Below, one piece after another: positions 34,524 to 44,975 of a stretch of DNA of 64,000 nt. A program made the position numbers and the translations under genes. Numbering within the stretch: the stretch's first letter is position 1; every line of letters begins with the position of its first letter. Source of the DNA: Teratosphaeria epicoccoides (Eukaryota > Ascomycota > Dothideomycetes > Mycosphaerellales > Teratosphaeriaceae). The notes beneath the pieces are model-generated. The model was not told where the DNA came from. It made no database searches and was given only the letters and a program-made list of their open reading frames with translations. Location: the NCBI GenBank assembly GCA_021401465.1, contig JADDMT010000119.1, positions 19,317 through 83,316 of the forward strand. Direction: 5' to 3'.

Positions 34524-34996
34524 CTACTCCTTCTGCGCAGCCTCCGCGGCACGCTTCATCTTGATGCTGTATGCAAGCTCCAGGAGCGCTTCCATGTCTG
34601 CCTCAGCCTCTATGGAGCGCGAGTACGCGCCGTACGAACCGTCTACAAAGTTGTTAGCATACCCAAAACATTGAATCTGTCACCATCAATCGCACTCACA
34701 GTTGCCATAGTTGCCTGTACAAGACATTGTCAGCATATGCTCAAGTGTTCAGATAACATTTGGCTGAGCTGACCGTAATTACCATAATTGCCATAGCTAG
34801 CCGCTGTACCAGTAGCTGCGCTCGAGGATGTAGTTGACGATGTAAGAATTGACGTAGTTGATGTTTTGGATGAGGAAGCCTTGCTTGTGGTTGTTGTCGC
34901 GGCTTTGCTTGTCGTCGTCGTTGTCGTCGCGGCTTGGGCTGGGCTTGCTGCGGCGGAGTAGACGGTCAAGGCGAGAAGAGAAAGGATGTACTTCAT
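34524..34996 (-). CDS. Small secreted Tyr/Gly-repeat protein, candidate RiPP precursor
   Basis: The exons are 34996-34774, 34714-34700 and 34642-34524 (118 residues), both junctions in phase 1. The intron signals are good: GTCAGC/CTGAC/TACAG and GTGAGT/GCTAAC/GTAG. A signal peptide MKYILSLLALTVYSAAASPA is followed by a Thr/Ser/Lys-rich stretch of about 45 residues. Next comes a strictly periodic tract: SYG, four NYG, SYG and AYS, with Tyr at every third residue, seven in all. The tail is acidic then basic and has one KR (Kex2-type) pair in IKMKRAAEAAQKE. The 15-nt middle exon lies wholly inside the repeat tract. A UstYa-family gene starts about 1.1 kb away in the opposite direction. Alternatively it could be a cell-wall-associated low-complexity protein. 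Confidence 0.7.
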
Positions 34997-36109
34997 CTTG
35001 GTCACAGATCATATAGCTGGTTTGAATGAAAGTCTGAGTGGCGTCGATGTCTTTGAGGAGTGCCGCAAGGATGCGTTGCCCAACTGAAGGACGGTTGCTG
35101 TTCATATATATGCTCGAGCGTGACAGCCTTTTTCTCTCGTTGAAAGGCTCTCAATCAAGTGGCACAACGCCAGTCGCAGCTGAGGCTGGCTACTGGACCC
35201 AATAAGCAATGCATGTTTTGATACTTCTGCCATGCTAGGCAACTTAAATCACGCCTGATGTCCATGCAATGCATTCCGGAGCTCGTGTCACGGTAGCAGA
35301 AAATATCTAACGCGATTCGTAGGATGCGATGGTGCGTATTGCAGTGCCGAGACTTTGGAAAGCTACACTTTTTCGCACGAAGATCAAGCCATGGCGTTCG
35401 AAATGGAGCTGAAATTGTAAGTCCATCAAGTTGTAGCTATCTCCGCCTTCCGCCTTGCAGGTTGCATTGCATGAGATTGGTCTAATGAGGGACCTGACGG
35501 TATGCCGCACTGTAAGGACCTTCCGCATCGATTGCGACTTCCTGGAGAGTCTTGCGAGTCCTGCCTGAATGTCTCGGTCAGCCGAACAGAATGCTCAGAG
35601 TGGTCTGCAAAGAGGTTTGTACGGCTGACGTGGCTTGCAGCTTTAGATGGAGTCAAGATGTCAAGCTTTCTTCCCACAGGAGCCAGCCAGCCACAAACGC
35701 CACATAGCAGTCCTGCAGCGGGCAATGCGTTCTGGAAGCCACCACGTGGGACGCACGATACCGCATGCGCCCAAGTGGTCGGCGTGTCCGTACAAGACAC
35801 ACAGCAGCGCATTAGCTGCCCGAACCAATGCAGCACATATCCCTCGCAGGACGACCCGAAGTGGTGGCTTGCGCAAGTCTGCCATGAGAGCGTAGTCTTT
35901 CAGAGCACGCCGTCTGGAAGCTCGATAGGCTGCTACCAGCTCACTCTATGCGGCTAGCCTGCTATGCGAGGCTCGCGAGCATGATGGCGCCATGCGCGGC
36001 TTTCACGGTGCTGGTCGGCTGCTCGGAGACACTGCGCCGTCCGATACATTTGTTCATTCAGACTGCGTCTTGTCTTCCTCGTTAGACTCTCCTAAACAGT
36101 GACATTCAA
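34997..36109. other. Divergent region between the Tyr-repeat gene and the UstYa-family gene
   Basis: This holds both promoters. A frame at 35502-35957 plus (151 codons, several Cys) and an opposing frame at 35426-35836 minus overlap. Neither has a signal peptide, splice structure or known domain, so I do not call a gene. Confidence 0.4.
35104..35112 (-). promoter_or_regulatory. TATA-like element upstream of the Tyr-repeat gene
   Basis: A CATATATATG palindrome core lies about 110 bp upstream of the start codon at 34996. Confidence 0.4.
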
Positions 36110-37151
36110 ATGCTCGAGTCAATTGAAAAGGTTCCATTCCTTGGAAGGCAAGTGGTAGACGATGACTTGGGCGAAAATGGCTGCATCCCACCTCCAAGGC
36201 GAAGGCGTGGCCCCACTCGTCGGTGGTACTGGTTGTCGGTATCAGCAGTCGTCCTGAGCTGCCTCTCAGCACTGTTGGGCGCAGTAGCGAGTAATCACTG
36301 GTCGAGCAGAGGCTTTGATGCTGCGTGCCTTGACCACACAGCACGGAAGTCGCCGATAACCAAGAACGTCGATATTACCTACCAACCCGTGCGCTTCAAT
36401 GGGTCGTTATTAAGAGAAAATGCCTTTCGTGAGAAGGGACGACCAGATTCAGCAGTTGACGAGGCGTGGGCAAGCCTGGGCATAAATTGTGAGGAATCCT
36501 AGTACGGCATTCGCTTCGAAGCTGCTAATGGCTACAAGATCATGGTGTCGTTGTGTCGGCAAAGGATGCGGAACGTGTCGGCTTGGCGCCAGACCAAGTC
36601 AAAGTGAACCAGAAATATGGCGGCGGATATCCGGCCAACGTTGAGGGCCTGCACCAGCTGCATTGTTTGGTCAGTATCGAGACTGCAGGAAGTTGGTAGT
36701 AGGATGCTGATGCTCTGCCGCAGAACCTGGTGCGCCAGTCATTGTGGTACAATTATGATTATTACCACTCCAAAGGTGAAGGTGCCTTCATTAATGGAGA
36801 CTACATTCTGCAAAAGCACGTCTGTGAGTCTTCCTCGTCAGCCCATTGAAAGGTGCGCCTTCACCTGCTATAACGATGGACTGACCATGTTCCATATCAG
36901 CTCACTGCCTCGATATCGTCCGTCAGCAGCTGATGTGCACCATCGATATAGGCGTGATGGGCCAAGTCTGGTTTCAGCCTGCCTCGGCTGAATCGCCCGA
37001 AGCCTATGTAGATTTCAACACCGAGCATGTTTGTCGAAACTTCGAAGCTGTCCGACGTTGGGCGGACATACGTCAAATGCCTGAGCAGATTCCCGAGGAC
37101 TTTTTAGAGCCGCCGAAGACCGGGGATCTGATATACCATGCTATTCCCTGA
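36110..37151 (+). CDS. UstYa-family (DUF3328) oxidase-like membrane protein
   Basis: UstYa-family proteins act in fungal RiPP and mycotoxin pathways, in ustiloxin-type peptides forming rings on tyrosine side chains. The exons are 36110-36488, 36539-36669, 36724-36823 and 36901-37151 (286 residues). A Pro/Arg-rich cytosolic start is followed by one membrane helix (about residues 40-62, WYWLSVSAVVLSCLSALLGA). The conserved luminal domain includes SLLRENAFREKGRPDSAVDE, then KYGGGYPANVEGLHQLHCLN, YYHSKGEGAF and HCLDIVRQQLMC. Both HxxHC-type metal/active-site motifs are present (HQLHC and SHCLD). The C-terminal block is YVDFNTEHVCRNFEAVRRWA. All catalytic motifs are intact. The divergent neighbour encodes a secreted Tyr-rich repeat peptide. 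Its substrate is not known. Confidence 0.93.
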
Positions 37152-37181
37152 ATTGCCACAATTTGATAGGTTTCACAGTTC

Positions 37182-38201
37182 TTAAGGCCTGGCAGTGTTC
37201 GTCAGAAGTGCGTCAACCTCTTCTCTATTGTATCCGAGTACATGCAATACGTCCAAAAGACTTGCACTGTTCAGACGAGCAGGAGCTTGTGCCTGCACTT
37301 GTGGCTTGGCGTTGAAGGCCAGTCCTAGACCGGCCACTCTCATCATCGGCAGATCATTGCTGCCGTCTCCAACCGCTATGATGCGCTCGTGAGGAATCTT
37401 GTGTTCCTGCGCAATTTGCAGCACGAGTTCCTGTTTCTTCATGCCATCGACAATCATCGCTCCCGGAACAAGCTCGCCGGTCAGAGTTTGAAGATTCTCG
37501 TCAGACACGAGATGGTTGGCATATGCATAGTCCAATCCAAGTGTCTCTTTGACCCAGTTGGCAAGTGGCGTGAAGCCTCCACTGAGGACTGCAGTCTTCC
37601 AGCCAAGTTGCTTTAGCACTTTCGCGAGCTCCTTTGCGCCTGGTGTGAACGTGATGATGCCAGCCTTGAGTTGCTCCCAGATAGATGTCTGGACGCCTTT
37701 GAGCAAGGCGACTCTCGCCTTCAACGATTCCGAGAAGTCGGTGTATGGCGCTTCGCCTCTCATGGCGGCTTCGGTAATGGCTGCTACCTTGTCGTAGAGA
37801 CCGACGGCTCTTGCCAGCTCGTCGATGACTTCTTGCTGGATGAGAGTGCTGTCCATATCAAAAACTGCCAGTCCGGGCTGCTTGTGCGCAGAGTACAGAT
37901 CTTCAGGCTGCAGGATCACGTCGACTTCATGTTGTGCTTGGACTTCCTGAAATGCAGCATCGCGCCTCCTCAATTCGACGCACTCGGCAAGATCCGTGGG
38001 CTTTCGGGCAACAGTCAGTCTCAGCTCCAGCACTCTCCCGGGATCGAGGAAAGTGGGCGTGCCTGTCTGGACCTGTGTTTGGCATCCAAAGAATCGTGTC
38101 GGGAAGGAGTCTGTCTGCAGCTTGCGGACAATCTCACTCCATTGGTCCTGGGGCAAGACGAGCCTGGCGAAGACCAGCACAATCAGATCGCAGCTAGACA
38201 T
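37182..38201 (-). CDS. SER2: Phosphoserine phosphatase
   Basis: This enzyme hydrolyses O-phospho-L-serine to serine, the last step of the phosphorylated serine pathway. It is a single exon of 339 residues. The C-terminal HAD domain carries motif I LAVFDMDSTLIQQEVIDELA, the Thr/Ser motif AVLSGGFTPLANWV, the Lys region MKKQELVLQIA, and motif III IIAVGDGSNDLPMM. The N-terminal 120 residues form the fungal regulatory-like part (LELRLTVARKPTDL). It may be slightly short compared with other filamentous-fungal copies. It is divergent from the photolyase gene. Confidence 0.95.
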   Translation of the reverse strand: MSSCDLIVLVFARLVLPQDQWSEIVRKLQTDSFPTRFFGCQTQVQTGTPTFLDPGRVLELRLTVARKPTDLAECVELRRRDAAFQEVQAQHEVDVILQPEDLYSAHKQPGLAVFDMDSTLIQQEVIDELARAVGLYDKVAAITEAAMRGEAPYTDFSESLKARVALLKGVQTSIWEQLKAGIITFTPGAKELAKVLKQLGWKTAVLSGGFTPLANWVKETLGLDYAYANHLVSDENLQTLTGELVPGAMIVDGMKKQELVLQIAQEHKIPHERIIAVGDGSNDLPMMRVAGLGLAFNAKPQVQAQAPARLNSASLLDVLHVLGYNREEVDALLTNTARP

Positions 38202-39010
38202 TTCGCGAGGCTCGGACTGACATTGTCATGCACAGTCATTGAGATAGTCGAAGTCGAAAATTATTGTTTACGTGTTTACGCCAACAGGTACCTAGAATTG
38301 ACGTGTCATTGACCGAACTTCTGCCGATGTCAACACTGTCTTTGCTCTCGGGGTCTGCCATCTTCCACACTTCCAACTCTCATCGATCCTCCCACATCAT
38401 AGACCGCGACTCGACCGTCACTTTGGCTGCTGGAAGCTCCACAGGATTAGCACGGGCTCTAAACGACATTTGGGTGGACGAGTGCTGATTTAGGAAGATG
38501 CCCTGTGTCATCAGCAAGGAGCCATTCGGTCAGCCGAGGAGACGCTCAGAGATCCTCAACATCTTCCAGCAGTCGCAGGCAACGCTCCGAGCACTTTCAA
38601 CGGCCATGCATGGCTCACATGTGGTCCGCCTGGGGGGATCTGGTGTCCATAGAGCTTGGTCTCTACTTTGTTGACTCGACGTCACGTGCCTCCGCGACAC
38701 AAGCCAATGACGTCTGCGGAACTCAAATCTCATACTGCACATCCGATCGAACCAGATCTGCAGCTTGTCCTGGTTCGCGACGCGGTTCACGAACTCAAAG
38801 AAGCATTGGCAAGAGGGCGCCCAACATGTCATCACCGTTTGTGCTTGGCGGAGGTATGTATGTACAGAGCCGGGTTCGATCTCACAGGTAGGGTTGCTCG
38901 GATGCCTCTGCATTGTCGCGTTACTTTTTCATTGAGAACTACCGTTGGAGTGTTCGCGAAGCAGCTGTATAACAGTGAGCAGACGCACTACCTCCTGCAC
39001 ATATCAAAGA
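38202..39010. other. Divergent intergenic region between SER2 and photolyase
   Basis: About 800 bp without a supported gene. The frames at 38505-38891 and 38656-39036 plus lack motifs. The region should contain the photolyase promoter. Confidence 0.4.
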
Positions 39011-40715
39011 ATGTCGAAGCACGCAAGATCGCGTAGTCAAACCCACGACGACTATATTCGGGTGGAGTATGCCCTCAAGCACCCCAGCATCAAACGGGCC
39101 AAGCAGATCGACTCAGACACACCATTCGATCAGCTATGTGAACTGATAGACAAAACGAAGGCCAGGGGCACTGGACCTCGAAATGTGCTGCACTGGTTCC
39201 GATCCAAGGATCTCAGGCAAGAAGACAACAAGGGTCTGCATGCTGCCGCGCAAAAGGCAAAGGAAGGCAGCGGCAACTTGATCACCATGTACTTGTACAG
39301 CCCAAAGGACATTGAGTGGCATGGTACCAGCCCTGCGCGATCAGACTTCATCATGGAATGCTTGCGCATTTTGAAGAATCAGCTGGAGAAAAAGAACATT
39401 CCCTTGGCGATCGTCACAGCGCAAGAGAGAAATGAGAAGACGCAGAAAATGATGGACTTTGTAAAGGAGCATGATGTCAGCCATGTCTTTGCGAATATGG
39501 AGTACGAAGTGGACGAATTGAGGCGTGACATCAGCGTAGCGAATCACGTCCAAGACTCCAAAGATATCGCGTTCGACCTGCTCCACGACCAGACAGTCTT
39601 GATTCCTGGGACAGTATGTACTGGATCCGGTGGGCCGATGAAAGTTTTCACCCCGTACCACAAAGCGTGGCTATCTGATACGAAAAGTGATCCGAGCCTT
39701 CTGCACACTGTGCCTGCTCCCGAAGGCAACCGGAAAGATGCTGCTTCCAAGTTGCAGCGTCTTTTTGACTGTAAGATCCCGGACCTGCCAGACAGCAAGA
39801 AGTTTGCTTCAAAAGAAGAGCAAGACCGCATACGGAAGCTTTGGCCCACTGGAAACGTTGCTGGCATGGAGCGTTTGGCGCACTTCCTCGACAAGAAGGT
39901 GTCGAAATATGCCAACAACCGCTCAGAACCTGCCAAAGACCCGTCGAGTCGACTTTCGGCATACTTCTCCTCCGGCATTGTGAGCGTCCGCGAAGTCCTC
40001 GCCAAGACCAGAGAAGCGAATGGAGGCAAGCACTTCGATGCCGGGGATGCCGGCATAGACTCGTGGGTTCGCGAGATCGTTTTTCGCGAATTCTACCGTC
40101 AAGTCACAGTTACTACCCCTCACACGAATATGAACCTGCCGCAGAATCTCAAGTTCGATAACGTCGACTGGCGCGAAGATGAAGACGGTTGGAAGAGGTG
40201 GTGCGAGGGTACAACAGGTGAATCTTGAACGTACACTCCCATTTGCAAGAAACATACTAACCTGTCTCCACTCAGGTGTACCTTTTATCGACGCCGGAAT
40301 GCGTCAGCTCAATACCGAAGCGTACATGCACAATCGTTTGCGAATGAACACGTCTTCATACCTGCGCGCAAATTACTTGATCGACTATCGAAAAGGCGAA
40401 CGCTACTTTGCCGAACACCTGATTGACTGGGACCTTTCGAACAACACCCAAGGCTGGGAGCCTTCATATACTTTCTTCAACCCGGTCACGCAGGCAGAGA
40501 AATGTGACAAAAATGGCGATTTCATTCGAAAATGGGTGCCGGAGCTCAAGGACCTGAAAGGCGGCAAGGGCGGGACGATATTTGCGCCGCACGAGAGGCT
40601 GAGCAAACAGGAGTTTGAGCAGCTGGGGTATCCGAGACCGCTTGTGGATTTCGCTGAAAGCGCGGCGAGAGCCAAGGAGGTGTACAAGAGGGACTTGGCT
40701 GACGCTGATCCTTGA
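39011..40715 (+). CDS. PHR1: Class I CPD DNA photolyase
   Basis: This is a light-driven repair enzyme for cyclobutane pyrimidine dimers, with FAD and an antenna cofactor, in nucleus and mitochondria. The exons are 39011-40217 and 40276-40715 (548 residues), phase 1. The antenna-binding alpha/beta domain begins at about residue 55 (NVLHWFRSKDLR). The FAD-binding helical domain has SYFSSGIVSVREVL-like text, then WVREIVFREFYRQV and GVPFIDAGMRQLNTEAYMHN, followed by RLRMNTSSYL. The end reads DWDLSNNTQGWEPSYTFFNP. All are conserved in fungal and yeast Phr1. The ATG at 39011 is used because upstream in-frame starts are non-ATG. The basic N-terminus may act in nuclear or mitochondrial targeting. Confidence 0.95.
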
Positions 40716-41234
40716 AGCGCGGACGCCATTGAAAGAAGGTCCAGATCTCCGTGGACAACGATGCTTCGGTTTCGACCAAGCATAACAGGATCGCGCCGTC
40801 AAGACCTGTGTCTCTGCTCAATGCTCTTTCGGGCCTGTTGAGGATTTTCACTAGCGTTTCGCCCGGCTCGATGGCTTTGGAATAACTATGCTAATACTCT
40901 GACACTCTTCGCCCTTTGCTTATCATTAGTATCACGGAGTTACGAGGTAGTCATAAGACTGGCACACAGCCTGCTGGTTCTCAAACGCAGCGAACACTCG
41001 TGTCCGGCAGCAAGGAAGATGATGTTGCAACCGAACGTGCAATGCATTTCAGATGGACAGCTCTCATGGGCAGCGCAACGTGCTGGTGCACAGACGCGGC
41101 GAAATGTACCGAAATCGAACGACAAGTGCGATACTAGCTCTCCAAACCACTGTACATTTCTTCGTTGACTTTGTGAACTTGTCTCTTACCCTTTCGCGGG
41201 GACTGCCGATGATCCTCGACCATCACCACGTTCA
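40716..41234. other. Convergent intergenic region
   Basis: This is the 3' flank of the photolyase gene and of the ubiquitin-like-domain gene. No gene is seen. Confidence 0.45.
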
Positions 41235-41819
41235 TCATTCTTGCTCGACCTCCTCCACGTCATGCACATCACGGTCTTCGATATGACCCACAATGTACCT
41301 CCGCTGCAGACGCTCTGCTCCCTTGCTATCCAAAGACGGTGCTTTCGGCCAGAGAGCCCGAGTGATGACCATGCCCGGCTTGACAGCACGGCTCCAGGCC
41401 ATCGGTAGGATAATCTCACCAGCATCGTTGAGTAGGTCGTAGCGCATGTTTTCGATCGCATCCTCGAGCCCGTCGTAGCCTTGGAAGGCATCGTTGATCA
41501 GCTTCCTGGCTTTCTGCCAGAGAAGATTAGCATCGAATCGATCAGCAGCAAGTGAATTCCAGGATGCGGGTGCCTCCCGAGGTAGAATCATTGTGCGGCC
41601 AATGCAATCCACAAAGTTCATTGGAAGCTCCAGCATCTTTGTGCTGTACACGAACAAGAAAGGCTGACCTGCCGTCTTTGGCCTGAGGCGGAGCTTTTGC
41701 AGGATCTTGCTGAAGCCGGAAGCGCCTTTGCTCGTCTGCCGGGCATGGACAAGCTCGGCGCGTGTGCCTTTAACGACATGCTTTTCAAGCCAAGCTGGGA
41801 TCGTGCTGCGCCCGGCCAT
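41235..41819 (-). CDS. Protein with fungal ubiquitin-like domain (ULD type)
   Basis: A single exon encodes 194 residues. The region from about residue 60 reads MNFVDCIGRTMILPREAPAS, a short insert, LLWQKARKLINDAF, YDLLNDAGEIILPMAWSRAV and KPGMVITRALWP. This is the pattern of the ubiquitin-like domain often found in Pezizomycotina proteins (usually phrased as FKDAVGRKF...DLIGPDGEIILPQVWE). A basic N-terminal part and an acidic end flank it. Function is unknown. A stop-interrupted frame just upstream on the same strand (41880-42283) may once have been its 5' part. Confidence 0.7.
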   Translation of the reverse strand: MAGRSTIPAWLEKHVVKGTRAELVHARQTSKGASGFSKILQKLRLRPKTAGQPFLFVYSTKMLELPMNFVDCIGRTMILPREAPASWNSLAADRFDANLLWQKARKLINDAFQGYDGLEDAIENMRYDLLNDAGEIILPMAWSRAVKPGMVITRALWPKAPSLDSKGAERLQRRYIVGHIEDRDVHDVEEVEQE

Positions 41820-41879
41820 CGGTCATGATAGCCACACTTGCCAAGCATGATCAACTCTGGTGGTTCTGCCATGCTCAAA

Positions 41880-42283
41880 TGACTTCATCTTCTCATGGAC
41901 GCCAGCATGAGTGTAGCCTGCTGGCTGGACATTCCAGCTATGGCTGGCCCCTCTCGTGAGACCATGACGCTAGTGAAACCTGGGCGCCAAAGCTCTGGAA
42001 GTGGATCGACAATCTCGATGGGATATGGAAGTTCCTACTGAGGAGCAACCGCAGCAAGATCTGGGACAGCAGCGTCTTGGGAAGGCAACTGCGGTAGTGG
42101 TACTACGTCGAGTGCTGCAGCGAACAGGAATTCAAGTCTTAGCTGCAGCTGGTCTGTCGTAAAGTTCGGTTCAGGGCCTATTGATGACGACTCGCCGCAC
42201 AGAGCGTTCAGACAGTCGCGATGCTCCCGCTGCAGCTCATGAACATCACTGCTCACCAGCAGCTTGCTGCTCTTCTCATTCAT
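41880..42283 (-). pseudogene. Amber-interrupted reading frame, unknown protein
   Basis: From the ATG at 42283 the frame reads MNEKSSKLLVSSDVHELQRE and continues to ...AVAPQ, then TAG at 42037-42035. It stays open afterwards with protein-like text (ELPYPIEIVDPLPELWRPG...) to TGA near 41880. Read with Gln at the TAG it would be about 134 residues. The flanking CAG-TAG context suggests a single C-to-T change. No domain is recognised, and intron signals do not explain the stop. It lies directly upstream of, and on the same strand as, the ubiquitin-like-domain gene. Confidence 0.4.
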
Positions 42284-43317
42284 AGTCGTATCTGGACTTG
42301 CCCTTCAAAGAGAAGTTATCCATGCCGAATGGAACGACGGAACGATAGCTAAGGCAGCTCATCCTCGTTCATGTCTGATCCACAGATTGGAAAGGCGCCC
42401 GTCTCAGGGTTTGCCGGGTACGAGCATTCTGATAACCCAGCGACGCTGTTGAAACCACACTCTCTTATTGGCAGCGGCAGTGGAGGTGGCAATGATGTTG
42501 GTCCGGAGAGGCGCTCGGGCAAGAGCACGTTGTATGCACTTGGGCGACTTGAGATCGAAGTACGGTCACTTTCCGCATCGAGAGGAGCTTTGTCCTCCAG
42601 AATGGAAGCTTTGCTCTGGTAAAAGCAGCTATGCTGCCGCTTGCGGTGCCTCCAGTATCAGTAGTTGATCTGTCAAGATCCCGTCAGATCCTAATCCTGC
42701 TCCACTTTCGCACGTTCACTCATCTAAGCTGAGAAATCGTGAAGCTCGCATATCAAAGCAGTCGAGGCCCTGATCACTCGAATTTCTTGACGGATCCCCG
42801 CCACGTGAGATGCAATTCGATACCACGAGACCTTGTCTAACGCATGTATGTTAATATCATCAGCGCATATGAGCTCGATGGTGCGAAGGACGAGACTTGA
42901 GCTTGTGAGGAGGAGGGCCGACCCTTAGGCGATCTAGATGTGGAAGTGATACAGCATTCGGATCAGATTGCATGCCACGAGACGCCTTCATGCAGAGTAC
43001 TGCGATGTAGATAGGCGCCCAGACATTCAGATGTGAATCAAGGTGCGTCCTGATATTTGGATTTGTATGGTCATAATCATGTTGCGTGCATGACAAAACA
43101 TTACATAACTAGGTAATCATCCTGTGCAGTCGCTGTTTACAAGACTCATCTGTGCAAATTCGTTGCAGACATTACGAGTTCCGTCACCCTTAGCCCTTCT
43201 CTTTCTGTGGCCTGTCGTGCGCATAGTCTCGGACTAGATTCTTGGTCGTACATTCTTATCTCAAGCGTCGTCTTCGGGCGTGCCGTGGGTATCCATTAAT
43301 TGTTCGAGGGGAGACAT
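42284..43317. other. Intergenic, no supported gene
   Basis: The frame 42371-42622 plus starts with MSDPQIGKAPVSGFAG in fair start context but has no recognisable domain or partner exon. The rest up to the SUR7-type gene shows nothing. Confidence 0.35.
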
Positions 43318-44130
43318 TTATTCGTACTCGTCCTTGACACGAGAAGCACGGCTCTCGTTGTCGATGAAGCTGCCTCGGCTACGCGTGCTTTGCTTGCGAC
43401 CAAAATAGGACTTCTTGCCAGTGCTCTTGGTCGAACTCTTGCCGACAGCACCGCCAGTGCAGAAGAGCACCGCTGCGATAAAATAGCAGCCCCAGGTTGC
43501 CCAGATGAAGCCCATCGCGTACGGGCCGATGCGTGCAGTCTGGCCGTTCGACCTGAAGTGGTTGCGGGCCTCGACAATCCATGCGCTGCCACGAAGTCAG
43601 TGAATGAGCAGTCAAGACGGAGACATGGTGACCAACGTATAGAGCGCTGCGGCGAGCGAGTCGAAGAAAAGTGCTATCCACACCATTGAGCCAGTAAGGT
43701 AGGATCCGAGACGCGTGCAGAGCGCGAGCGCGCTCATGAGGAAAGCAATGGCTGCGAAGAACAGACTGATGATCAGGAACACCCAGGCAAACCTGCTCAT
43801 GTAGTACCAGTACTTGCGGTCGCCGAACCCAGCAACATCAACACCGAAGTTGCCCTGAGGGTTGAACGGCTGCGCGGCGTGGACGGGGCCGCAGTCAGAG
43901 TTCCTGTTGCCCGCGACACCGCAGACCGAGAAGTAGGTCCATCGTGCTGGATTGTGGTAGTTTGCCGAGGATGATCTGATGCCGTTTGTGGTAGATTGCA
44001 GGAAGTAAGTCAGGTTCAGTGGTGTGTGGTAGATGTGGGCGCCGGATAGCACAATGAAGAAGGTCAGGACGATACCGCCTGCCAAGAGGATGATGGAGGT
44101 GAGCGCGAGGATCGGACGTGCTACGGCCAT
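43318..44130 (-). CDS. SUR7/PalI-family four-helix membrane protein
   Basis: Proteins of this family sit in the plasma membrane at eisosomes (Sur7 type) or act in pH signalling (PalI type). The exons are 44130-43637 and 43585-43318 (253 residues), phase 2, with donor GTTGGT and acceptor GGCAG. Helix 1 lies at about residues 8-30. An extracellular loop with CGVAGNRNSDCG carries the paired cysteines of the family. Three further helices lie at about 110-137, 143-165 and 187-213. The short cytosolic tail is Ser/Lys/Arg-rich (KKSYFGRKQSTRSRGSF). It is divergent from the Rogdi-type gene. Confidence 0.88.
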
Positions 44131-44975
44131 TGTTGCAGAGTTAGGTGCTGTCGCGAGGGTCAAGTAGTCAGCCAATGCATGCCGCTGTTTCGATGAAGAC
44201 GTTTGATTTGCGCGCAGGCGCACACGTCGTCGCAGCTCTGTATCACTTACCGGATGCTGTGATGGTCGCGCACGATGCGACTCTTCCCACAGCGCAAGAC
44301 CAACGGCGGGCTACAGGTTGACGGGGAGAGTTCCTGATGGGCAGCAGGAGTCGGTTAAAGAGGAGGAGTGTGACGTGGGTGATTCTCGTCTGCATCGTCT
44401 TCCGACACTACTTGAGCTTGGACTTGGCTTGCATTGCCCTCGATTCCAGTGACGTATGGCCGAAGTCTGGAGAAATTATTGCATAAGCCGCTCGCCCAAA
44501 CCTGAAATCGCTCATCCGCCTCTGCTGGCGGCGGCTGCGTCGATCACCATCCAGCCGTCTTGCGCCCGGTCAACACGTGCCGGACAGCAAAGAACACATG
44601 AACAGAAGCTACAGGCGGCGTTGCATCGCACAATAAATAATGTCCTCACCCAGACACAGAATAATGCGTGGATTGTGAGCCATGATGTAATCGCATGAGC
44701 CATCACAGATCCCGGGCGCTGGGTGTGCTTCCCGCTGCAACCACGGCAACGATCCTCCCTGCACGTGCTACTGGTTAGAAGTTGGTGGTGGTGCAAGCGT
44801 GCAAATCATGCCTCTTATGTATGAGCCTTGACTGAAGCCGCGTGTGTCTGCTGCATACGACTGTCTGCTGCATACGACTGTCTGCTGCACACGACTGTCT
44901 GCTGCATACTGTCTTGCTGCATACTGTCTTGCTGCATACTGTCTTGCTGCATACTGTCCAGCGACAACCTGCGCC
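44131..44975. other. Divergent promoter region with minisatellite
   Basis: This lies between the SUR7-type gene and the RAV2 gene. It holds a minisatellite at 44845-44954, just before the RAV2 start. No gene is seen. Confidence 0.5.
44845..44954. repeat. Two-register minisatellite upstream of RAV2
   Basis: Three copies of the 17-bp unit TGTCTGCTGCATACGAC (one with a T-to-C change) are followed by a shortened copy and then three copies of the 15-bp unit TGTCTTGCTGCATAC. The repeat ends 21 bp before the ATG at 44976. Confidence 0.92.

Noticed and set aside
35426..35957. Opposing frames of 136 and 151 codons with several Cys
   Set aside because: They overlap each other, have no signal peptide, domain or introns; treated as chance in the divergent promoter region.
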